From positions 6,907 to 13,167 of the forward strand of contig DCTK01000072.1 in NCBI GenBank assembly GCA_002329575.1: a stretch of DNA of 6,261 nucleotides. Direction: 5' to 3'. Under the pieces are notes generated by a model. That model did not search any database. It was not told the DNA's origin and saw only the letters and a list, made by a program, of their open reading frames with translations. The stretch is from Sutterella sp. UBA1442 (GTDB taxonomy: Bacteria; Pseudomonadota; Gammaproteobacteria; Burkholderiales; Burkholderiaceae_F). Below, one piece after another: positions 1-5,327 of this stretch. Positions within the stretch are counted from its first letter, which is position 1. Each line of letters opens with the position of its first letter. Made by a program: the position numbers and the translations under genes.

Positions 1-947
1 TAGCGAGTGTTGATTTGAGAGATCTTGCCCGAGAATCCGCTTACTTCAATCATGTCGCCGATTTTCACGGACTTATCAAATAAGATAATGAAACCCGAGA
101 TGTAATTTGAGGCAATTTTTTGTAAACCGAAACCCAAGCCCACACCGACAGCACCGCCGAAGACCGAGAGAATGGTCAAGTCGATGCCGACTGACGATAG
201 TGAAAAGAGAATCGCCAGGGTGATCAAACCGATGTAAGTCAGACGAGAAAGCACTACTTTGAGGTTGGGTTCAAAGTCCTGAGCAGACTGAATGGTCTTA
301 TCGATTAACGAGGCAAGCCACCGGGCAACGATAATGGACAGAACGACGGTAATTAAGCCGTTAGTCAGCGTCCAAAGGTTAAGTTTGTCACTGCCGATGG
401 GCAATTGAATCGACTTCATGGTCTCGACGATATCGGGCAGAATACCAAAAATATTCAGAGTAGCCAGTGCCCAGAAGATCGTGTAGAAAATTTTGCGTAT
501 GCGTGGCGAGAATTGTTTGGTCCCCATCAGCACAGCAAAAATTTCGATCAAAACGACAAGGATGGCCCAAGCGTAGAAGATACTGTAGCCGATACGAATA
601 ACGGTGAGCTTACTGTCGGCAGGCAGGATGTGAATGGCTTGCACAACGTAAACGCTTAACGCCAATACGCTTGCGGCCACCAAAGAGAAAACCAAGCGAG
701 CGCTGAGCGCCAGAGCGAAACGCCAGACGTGATCCAGCCAACTCGTTAATTTAATATGTTTGCTCCACACTGAGAGCGATTTGCCAAAGGAGCTTGAGCA
801 ATAAGCAGCAATTAAAATGGCAAACGCGATAAGACCTAATTGGAACCAGAAACTCAATTGAAAAAATTCTTGACCAAAAAGCCCCGTGATCGATTGCATA
901 ACAGATGTTATGGCAGACTCCGGGGTTTGCAGTGGTTGTTCAGACAT
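1..947 (-). CDS. MscS-family mechanosensitive ion channel, C-terminus cut off by window edge
   Basis: This inner-membrane channel would open under membrane tension and release solutes during osmotic downshock. The reverse strand reads without a stop from ATG at 947 to the window edge, giving 315 residues. Hydrophobic segments lie near residues 33-51, 80-105, 117-141, 152-170, 194-213 and 235-253, followed by the pore helix and its extension at about 255-290. The pore motif GVGLGFGLQKIASNYISGF (residues 268-286), then ILFDKSVKIGDMIEV, is diagnostic of the MscS pore helix and start of the beta domain. The wording resembles the MscK-type pore more than small E. coli MscS. About six helices precede the pore, against two in E. 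coli MscS. Roughly 120-170 residues of the cytoplasmic vestibule should lie beyond position 1. An in-frame TGA just upstream on the coding strand supports the ATG at 947, although no good Shine-Dalgarno is visible. Family is confident; the exact subfamily is not. Confidence 0.93.
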   Translation of the reverse strand, partial: MSEQPLQTPESAITSVMQSITGLFGQEFFQLSFWFQLGLIAFAILIAAYCSSSFGKSLSVWSKHIKLTSWLDHVWRFALALSARLVFSLVAASVLALSVYVVQAIHILPADSKLTVIRIGYSIFYAWAILVVLIEIFAVLMGTKQFSPRIRKIFYTIFWALATLNIFGILPDIVETMKSIQLPIGSDKLNLWTLTNGLITVVLSIIVARWLASLIDKTIQSAQDFEPNLKVVLSRLTYIGLITLAILFSLSSVGIDLTILSVFGGAVGVGLGFGLQKIASNYISGFIILFDKSVKIGDMIEVSGFSGKISQINTR

Positions 948-984
948 CAGGAATCACTAATAAAAACAATAAAATGGAGCAGGC

Positions 985-1013
985 AGTTTACCTTACAGTC
1001 CTGTATCTGTAAA
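985..1013 (-). promoter_or_regulatory. Candidate sigma70 promoter for the mscS-family gene
   Basis: On the minus strand, TTTACA (1013-1008, five of six matches to TTGACA) is followed after 17 bp by TAAACT (990-985, four of six matches to TATAAT). Transcription would start near 978, leaving a leader of about 30 nt before the ATG at 947. This is a visual consensus match only; no transcript evidence is available. Confidence 0.35.
993..1012. repeat. Inverted repeat TTACAG-N8-CTGTAA over the mscS promoter candidate
   Basis: A perfect 6-bp inverted repeat (993-998 and 1007-1012) has an 8-bp spacer. It overlaps the -35 hexamer and spacer of the candidate minus-strand promoter, a placement that would suit an operator. 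It is not a LexA box, because the half-sites are in the opposite orientation. The protein that would bind it is unknown. Confidence 0.3.
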
Positions 1014-1066
1014 GCAAGGATAGGATGAGGCGGGCTATTTGTTAAAGTGGACAAAAGGGTATTTTT

Positions 1067-1100
1067 GAGTACGCCAAAAAGTATTTGTACTCGGTATGAT
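1067..1100 (+). promoter_or_regulatory. Candidate promoter/operator for the acyl-CoA synthetase gene
   Basis: A -10-like TATGAT (1095-1100, five of six matches) stands 56 bp before the chosen start codon. No good -35 hexamer lies 16-18 bp upstream. Instead there is a perfect inverted repeat, GAGTAC (1067-1072) and GTACTC (1087-1092), with centres 20 bp apart, about two helical turns. Inference: a weak promoter controlled by a dimeric regulator bound over the -35 region. Confidence 0.25.
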
Positions 1101-1140
1101 AGGAGAGTTTTCTCCCGCCTGCGGGTATCTCTTTTATATA

Positions 1141-1146
1141 GAAGGA
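1141..1146 (+). promoter_or_regulatory. Ribosome binding site that selects ATG 1156
   Basis: GAAGGA lies 9 nt before the ATG at 1156. The longer in-frame start at 1096 has no Shine-Dalgarno and would add 20 residues (MIGEFSPACG...) absent from the family's usual N-terminus, so 1156 is the better start. Confidence 0.6.
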
Positions 1147-1155
1147 ATCGAATCC

Positions 1156-3285
1156 ATGTCCGGTTTAGATAAAGTTATGAAGCCTCGCTCCATTGCCGTG
1201 ATCGGAGCCTCCACTAAAGAGCACACCATTGGCTCGGATATTATGAAACGGTTGACCGATTACGGTTTTACCGGTCCGATCTATCCTGTCAATCCTAAGG
1301 GCGGTGAAATTTTAGGTCTTAAGGTCTATCGCAACGTGCTTGAGATCGAAGGCGATGTTGATTTGGCGATAATTGTGGTCAATGCAAAATTCGTACTTGA
1401 CACCATTGATCAGTGCCATGAAAAAGGTGTGGGCGGTTTGTGCGTGATCTCGGCCGGGTTCAAGGAAACCGGAGCTCAAGGCGCAGAACTTGAGCGTGCT
1501 CTGTTGGCCAAGGTTCGAGAATACAACATGCGTTGTGTGGGGCCGAATTGCTTGGGCGTTGTTAATACGCACCCGGGTGTACGTATGGACGGCTGCTTTG
1601 CCGAAAGCTTGCCCGAACGCGGAGATATCGGTTTTGTGTCTCAATCCGGCGCTCTCGGTGGCGGCATCCTCAATATTTTGAAAGACTTGAATTTAGGTTT
1701 CGCACAATTTATCTCCATTGGCAATCAAGCCGATGTCAACGCCGAGACGGCGATGGAGTATTGGGAAAATGAAGATGATGTGAAGCAGATTTTGCTTTAC
1801 ATGGAATCCATTCAAAATCCGGCTAACTTCCGTGCGTTGGCTTCTCGGATTTCAAAGAAAAAACCGATTTTGGCTTTGAAGGCCGGCCGAAGTGCTGCGG
1901 GCGCAAGTGCCGCTTCCTCTCACACAGGTTCTTTAGCCGGTGCCGACAAAGCGGCGAATGCTCTTTTGATGCAAAGTGGCGTCATTCGCGAATATTCATT
2001 GGAAAATCTCTTTGCGACAGCCAAAGTGTTTGCCAACTGTCCAATTCCTAAAGGTGACCGCGTAGCCATTATCACCAATTCCGGCGGCCCGGGCATTATG
2101 GCAACCGACGCCGTGTGCGAGTACGGTATGCAAATGGCCCAGTTGTCCGACGCAACGAAAGAGACACTGCGTAGTTTCTTGCCTGCTGCCGCTTCGGTTA
2201 AAAATCCTGTTGATATGATTGCATCGGCTCCCATTGAGCATTACAAACAAACGCTTGAGACGGTCATTGCTGATGAAAATGTTGACATGATCGTTGTTAT
2301 CTATTTGCCCTTCTTAGGGCTTAAGGATATCGATGTTGCTCGCGCCGTAATGGATATCAAAGAGCGTCATCCGGAAAAGCCTATCGTTGGTGTCTTTATG
2401 ACAACCAACAGCTTCTTTGCTCAGTTGTCGGAAATGAAAGTGACGGTGCCTTTCTTCATGTACGCCGAGCAAGCGGTTGACGGTTTAAATCGACTCAATC
2501 AACAGCGTCTTTGGGTCAATAAACCCGTCGGTCAGATTCCGACCTTCTCCGTTGATAAAGATCGCGCTCGAGCCATCATTCGTGAAAGCATTGACCAAGG
2601 GCGGGAGCAGTTGACAACTCGCGAGAGCATTGATGTGTTGGAAGCCTACGGTGTGCGAGTCTGCCAATCCGGCTTTGCAGTGGATGAGCAAGAGGCTGTT
2701 GCCATCGCTGACCGCATCGGTTACCCGGTCGTTATGAAGATGACCTCTAAGACGACCTCTCACAAGAGTGATGTGGGGGGCGTTCGTGTCAATATTCAAA
2801 GTGCCGATGAGCTGCGCGCTCAGTACCGAGATCTTGTCGAAAAGCTTAAGGCCAGAGATCTTTTAGAGGGTCTTGAAGGCGTGATCATTCAAGAAATGGT
2901 CAAAGGCAGTCGAGAAATGGTTTGCGGTATCGCCAGCGATCCCCAATATGGTCATATGGTCATGTTCGGTTTGGGCGGCGTTTTCATTGAAGTCTTAAAG
3001 GACGTGATTTTCCGTTTGGCTCCTTTGACAGATGTCGATGCTGAGGAAATGATCCGTGGCGTCAAAGCGTATAAGCTTTTGGAAGGCGCGCGCGGTACAA
3101 CTCCCGCACAAATGGATCAATTGCGAGATTGTTTGCTTCGCATCTCTCAATTGGTGACCGATTTCCCGTGCATTACGGAACTGGATATCAATCCGCTTAT
3201 TGTGAGCGAGAAAAACGGTGAGGGTATTGCCGTTGACGGTCGTGTCAAAGTGGATATGGAAAAAGCTCGCGCACAATTGGCCTAA
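1156..3285 (+). CDS. Acyl-CoA synthetase (NDP/ADP-forming), acetate-CoA ligase family, fused alpha-beta chain
   Basis: This cytoplasmic enzyme family interconverts acyl-CoA + ADP + Pi and acid + CoA + ATP through a phosphohistidine, making ATP from acetyl-CoA or another acyl-CoA. The 709-residue chain has the full domain order. A CoA-binding Rossmann domain (about 5-130) starts with RSIAVIGAS and ends with VGPNCLG (128-134). A succinyl-CoA-ligase-like domain (about 155-290) carries SQSGALGG (162-169) and SSHTGSLAG; His256 in the latter is the expected phosphorylated histidine. A second ligase-CoA domain (about 300-450) carries ITNSGGPG. The C-terminal ATP-grasp domain (about 485-705) carries SHKSDVGGV (535-543), FGLGGVFIEVLKD (604-616) and ELDINPLIV (675-683). 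No GNAT domain is fused, so it is not a Pat-type protein acetyltransferase. Substrate (acetate, propionate, branched or aryl acids) cannot be told from sequence. The gene stands alone, ending in its own terminator. Confidence 0.93.
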   Translation: MSGLDKVMKPRSIAVIGASTKEHTIGSDIMKRLTDYGFTGPIYPVNPKGGEILGLKVYRNVLEIEGDVDLAIIVVNAKFVLDTIDQCHEKGVGGLCVISAGFKETGAQGAELERALLAKVREYNMRCVGPNCLGVVNTHPGVRMDGCFAESLPERGDIGFVSQSGALGGGILNILKDLNLGFAQFISIGNQADVNAETAMEYWENEDDVKQILLYMESIQNPANFRALASRISKKKPILALKAGRSAAGASAASSHTGSLAGADKAANALLMQSGVIREYSLENLFATAKVFANCPIPKGDRVAIITNSGGPGIMATDAVCEYGMQMAQLSDATKETLRSFLPAAASVKNPVDMIASAPIEHYKQTLETVIADENVDMIVVIYLPFLGLKDIDVARAVMDIKERHPEKPIVGVFMTTNSFFAQLSEMKVTVPFFMYAEQAVDGLNRLNQQRLWVNKPVGQIPTFSVDKDRARAIIRESIDQGREQLTTRESIDVLEAYGVRVCQSGFAVDEQEAVAIADRIGYPVVMKMTSKTTSHKSDVGGVRVNIQSADELRAQYRDLVEKLKARDLLEGLEGVIIQEMVKGSREMVCGIASDPQYGHMVMFGLGGVFIEVLKDVIFRLAPLTDVDAEEMIRGVKAYKLLEGARGTTPAQMDQLRDCLLRISQLVTDFPCITELDINPLIVSEKNGEGIAVDGRVKVDMEKARAQLA

Positions 3286-3324
3286 TGACACATTCTGTCA
3301 GCTAAGTTAACAAACATACTTAGC
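3286..3324 (+). repeat. Two abutting hairpins in the synthetase 3' untranslated region
   Basis: Directly after the TAA, TGACA (3286-3290) and TGTCA (3296-3300) form a perfect 5-bp stem with a 5-nt loop. GCTAAGT (3301-3307) and ACTTAGC (3318-3324) then form a perfect 7-bp stem with a 10-nt loop. There are no unpaired bases between these stems or before the terminator stem that follows. They could protect the mRNA 3' end, but that is inference. Confidence 0.45.
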
Positions 3325-3358
3325 AAAGCCCGAAGGTGTAAGTCTTCGGGCTTTTTTT
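3325..3358 (+). terminator. Intrinsic (Rho-independent) terminator
   Basis: AAAGCCCGAAG (3325-3335) pairs perfectly with CTTCGGGCTTT (3344-3354) as an 11-bp stem with an 8-nt loop, and the T-tract runs from 3352 to 3358. It ends the acyl-CoA synthetase transcript and insulates the dcw promoter. The other strand has only three Ts after the stem, so it looks one-directional. Confidence 0.92.
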
Positions 3359-3467
3359 AGTTCAATAATATAGCAAATAAGAGATCTTAAGGGAGTCCTT
3401 TAATAACTACTAGATATAGAGGTCAATAGAGAAAACTTCCTAACTATCGGAAATTGTTTAAAAAGCC

Positions 3468-3496
3468 TTGACTAAGTGGATTTATCACTTTAAATT
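3468..3496 (+). promoter_or_regulatory. Candidate dcw-cluster (mraZ) sigma70 promoter
   Basis: TTGACT (3468-3473, five of six matches) and TAAATT (3491-3496, four of six) are separated by 17 bp. Transcription would start near 3503, leaving a leader of about 90 nt before mraZ. The spacer is exactly filled by an inverted repeat, AAGTG-N7-CACTT (3474-3490). The MraZ-type repeats begin at or just past the predicted start site. Confidence 0.55.
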
Positions 3497-3499
3497 TCA

Positions 3500-3534
3500 G
3501 TGTAAGAAAGTGGGAAAAAGTGGATAAATGTGGC
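3500..3534 (+). promoter_or_regulatory. MraZ-type operator: GTGGN direct repeats at 10-bp spacing
   Basis: GTGGG (3510), GTGGA (3520) and GTGGC (3530) repeat at exactly 10 bp, with a degenerate GTGTA at 3500 in the same register. Known MraZ operators in E. coli are TGGGN-type pentamers separated by 5 nt near the mraZ promoter, and this array matches that architecture with TGGN cores. MraZ is encoded immediately downstream, so autorepression of the dcw operon is the expected role. At or just past the predicted start site, binding would block RNA polymerase entry or escape. Confidence 0.75.
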
Positions 3535-3593
3535 GTAAAATTGCATAAAGTCCGTTTTTGTCCGCAGTGTTGCATTAATTGGGTTTAACCACA

Positions 3594-4022
3594 ATGTTTC
3601 AAGGTACGTCTTTACTAGCGCTTGACGCAAAAGGAAGACTCTCGTTACCCAGTCGGTATCGGGAGAGCCTTTTGTTGTCTTGTCAGGGTGACGTAACCTT
3701 GACAAGGCACCCGGACGGCTGCGTATTAATTTATCCTCGCGCTGTTTGGTATGAATTGCGTCCGCAATTGGCGCAATTGCCGTATTCAGCCAGAGCGTTG
3801 CAACGCATTTTGTTAGGTAGTGCAGTAGACGTCAGTGCAGATAGTTCCGGGCGTCTGTTGATTCCGAGTGAATTACGCAACTTATGCGGCTTAGGCCGTG
3901 ACGTGGCTTTGGTCGGTTTAGGTAATCGTTTTGAGTTGTGGGATCAGGTCAAGTACGTTGAATTCGAAAAAGCTGAACTCGCGAAAGGATTGCCTGCTGA
4001 AGTTGACTCTCTGAGACTATAA
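3594..4022 (+). CDS. mraZ: Transcriptional regulator MraZ
   Basis: MraZ is the DNA-binding repressor encoded first in the dcw cluster; it forms ring-shaped oligomers that bind repeated pentamers in its own promoter. The 142-residue product has the two SpoVT/AbrB-like halves, each with a DxxxR core: LDAKGRLSLPSRYR (D11, R15) and DSSGRLLIPSELR (D83, R87). Length is close to E. coli MraZ (152). The start at ATG 3594 gives the family-typical N-terminus MFQGTS. A TTG five codons upstream is also in frame but would add non-family residues. The Shine-Dalgarno is weak (GGG at 3581-3583), so translation may be kept low. Phased GTGGN repeats upstream support autoregulation. rsmH begins 10 nt after the stop, so the two are almost certainly cotranscribed. 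Confidence 0.97.
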   Translation: MFQGTSLLALDAKGRLSLPSRYRESLLLSCQGDVTLTRHPDGCVLIYPRAVWYELRPQLAQLPYSARALQRILLGSAVDVSADSSGRLLIPSELRNLCGLGRDVALVGLGNRFELWDQVKYVEFEKAELAKGLPAEVDSLRL

Positions 4023-4024
4023 GG

Positions 4025-4032
4025 GGAGGTGA
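4025..4032 (+). promoter_or_regulatory. Near-perfect rsmH Shine-Dalgarno with short spacing
   Basis: GGAGGTGA matches the anti-Shine-Dalgarno end of 16S rRNA over eight bases but touches the ATG at 4033 directly, leaving only 3 nt between GGAGG and ATG. Usual spacing is about 5-9 nt. It sits wholly in the gap after the mraZ stop. No alternative in-frame start preserves the RsmH N-terminal motif. Confidence 0.7.
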
Positions 4033-4983
4033 ATGCAGACAAATTTCACGCATCTCTCCGTTTTGGCTAAGAGAGCTCCTTGTGAGTTAGTCACGAATCC
4101 CAGTGGTATTTATGTCGATGCGACTTTCGGCAGGGGCGGTCACTCACGAGAAATTCTTAGATTGTTAGGCTCGGACGGTCGTCTAATTGCTTTTGATCGC
4201 GATCCTCAGGCCGTTGAAAGTGCGCAATCCATTACGGACCCCCGATTCTCAATTGTCCACGCACCTTTTTCTGAAATGAAAGAGCGTTTGGCTGATTTGG
4301 GCATTGATAAAGTGACCGGTATCTTCATGGACGTTGGAGTATCGAGCCCCCAAATCGACGATGCCTCCAGGGGCTTTTCCTTCAGAAATGACGGGCCTCT
4401 GGACATGCGCATGGATACAACGCGCGGGATGACTGCTGCCGAATGGATTAACAGTGCCGACGAACGAGACATCGCCAGAGTAATTGATCTTTATGGCGAA
4501 GAGCGTTTTGCTCGCAAGATCGCCCGTGCCATCGTTAACGAACGAACAAAAGCGCCGATCACGACAACAAAACAATTGGCATCGATTGTTGCTGCGTGTG
4601 TGCCAGTTAATAAGAAAGATCCGACGCAAAATCCTGCAACCAGAACGTTCCAAGCTATTCGTATTCACGTTAATGCCGAGCTCGATGAACTGCAAAAGGC
4701 ACTTGATGCCGCTATGGATTTGTGTCAAGACGGTGCTCGCATTGCAGTTATCACATTCCATTCGTTGGAAGACAGAATTGTGAAACGGTTCTTCGATGAC
4801 AAGGCTCATCCAGAGCGTGCCTTTGATTCACGTCTTCCTTTGCGCGCAGACCAAATGCCCGCCCCCGAACTCGTTGATATTCAGCGTGTATTGCCAGACG
4901 ATGCAGAATGCAGCGTCAATCCCCGTGCACGTAGTGCGATATTGCGAATTGCAACTCGTTCGCGCAAAGGAGTCCAAGCATGA
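4033..4983 (+). CDS. rsmH: 16S rRNA (cytosine(1402)-N(4))-methyltransferase RsmH
   Basis: RsmH (MraW) uses S-adenosylmethionine to methylate N4 of C1402 in 16S rRNA at the ribosomal P site; it is cytoplasmic and usually second in the dcw cluster. The 316-residue product matches E. coli length (313). Visible motifs are YVDATFGRGGHS (27-38, SAM-binding loop), IAFDRDPQA (52-60), GIFMDVGVSSPQID (96-109), RGFSFRNDGPLDMRMD (113-128), NPATRTFQAIRIHVNAEL (200-217), ITFHSLEDRIVKRFF (240-254) and NPRARSAILR (296-305). One oddity is the N-terminal HLSVLAKRAPCEL (7-19): the family usually has an acidic pair, as in HTTVLLDEAV of E. coli, where this protein has Lys-Arg. The stop overlaps the ftsL start by 4 nt (ATGA), which suggests translational coupling. 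Confidence 0.97.
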   Translation: MQTNFTHLSVLAKRAPCELVTNPSGIYVDATFGRGGHSREILRLLGSDGRLIAFDRDPQAVESAQSITDPRFSIVHAPFSEMKERLADLGIDKVTGIFMDVGVSSPQIDDASRGFSFRNDGPLDMRMDTTRGMTAAEWINSADERDIARVIDLYGEERFARKIARAIVNERTKAPITTTKQLASIVAACVPVNKKDPTQNPATRTFQAIRIHVNAELDELQKALDAAMDLCQDGARIAVITFHSLEDRIVKRFFDDKAHPERAFDSRLPLRADQMPAPELVDIQRVLPDDAECSVNPRARSAILRIATRSRKGVQA

Positions 4984-5327
4984 AACTAGGGCTCCTGAAG
5001 TTCATTCAAACACATAATGAACCGGTGTTGATTGCCGTGTTGACGGCTGCAGTTGTGCTTGTGGCATTAACGATAGTGACCAATCAGTACACGGTAAGAT
5101 CTCTGACGGTTGAAATCGAGCACGAACAAGAGGTTGCACGTCGTCTTCAGGATGATCATCGTGAAATCAGCATTGAGTTAGCGAAGGTAACGTTGCCGGG
5201 CTACGTTGTTCAAGGTGCTAGAGAATTGGGGCTTGAAGTCGCTCGCAATGAAAATACCGTAATTTTGCAACCTAAGCCTGTGCCGAGGTTTGTCAGTCGT
5301 GAAGCCAAGGAGGATGACAATGAATAA
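4980..5327 (+). CDS. ftsL: Cell division protein FtsL
   Basis: FtsL is a small single-pass inner-membrane divisome protein that works with FtsB and FtsQ and helps activate septal synthesis by FtsW-FtsI. The 115-residue product has a short cytoplasmic start, one transmembrane segment (about 16-34, [18 protein letters not shown]), a charged heptad-like periplasmic coiled coil (about 38-70), then [17 protein letters not shown], the loosely conserved FtsL end region. The acidic and charged tail (105-115) lacks a clear motif. The start is set by AAAGGAG at 4966-4972, 7 nt before the ATG, and the ATGA overlap with rsmH. FtsL diverges fast in sequence, so identity rests on topology, size and position between rsmH and ftsI. 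Confidence 0.93.
   Translation: MKLGLLKFIQTHNEPVLIAVLTAAVVLVALTIVTNQYTVRSLTVEIEHEQEVARRLQDDHREISIELAKVTLPGYVVQGARELGLEVARNENTVILQPKPVPRFVSREAKEDDNE
5307..5313 (+). promoter_or_regulatory. ftsI ribosome binding site inside ftsL
   Basis: AAGGAGG ends 6 nt before the ATG at 5320 and lies within the last codons of ftsL. Its strength and ideal spacing fix the ftsI start despite the 8-nt overlap with ftsL. Confidence 0.8.

Noticed and set aside
388..570. Minus-strand 60-residue open frame
   Set aside because: It is an out-of-frame shadow of the MscS-family gene on the same strand.
405..659. Plus-strand 84-residue open frame
   Set aside because: It is antisense to the MscS-family gene, whose reverse-strand frame has clear membrane helices and pore motif; the plus-strand product resembles nothing.
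993..1012. LexA/SOS box
   Set aside because: The half-sites are ACAG-N8-CTGT, the reverse of the CTGT-N8-ACAG arrangement of a LexA site.
840..1028. Plus-strand 62-residue open frame
   Set aside because: It is antisense to the start of the channel gene and its promoter region, has no ribosome binding site and no recognisable content.
1096..1155. Longer N-terminus for the acyl-CoA synthetase from ATG 1096
   Set aside because: No Shine-Dalgarno precedes it, the ATG lies inside the candidate -10 hexamer, and the added residues do not fit the family N-terminus; GAAGGA supports 1156.
3541..3576. TTGCAT direct repeat (3541-3546 and 3570-3575) as an attachment site or operator
   Set aside because: It is only six bases with no mobile element or integrase nearby, and is likely chance in an AT-rich leader.
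3579..3593. TTG start for mraZ, five codons upstream
   Set aside because: The MFQG N-terminus from ATG 3594 is the usual MraZ beginning, and TTG is a rarer start with no ribosome binding site.
4249..4809. Minus-strand 186-residue open frame
   Set aside because: It lies wholly inside rsmH on the opposite strand; rsmH is complete with all family motifs.
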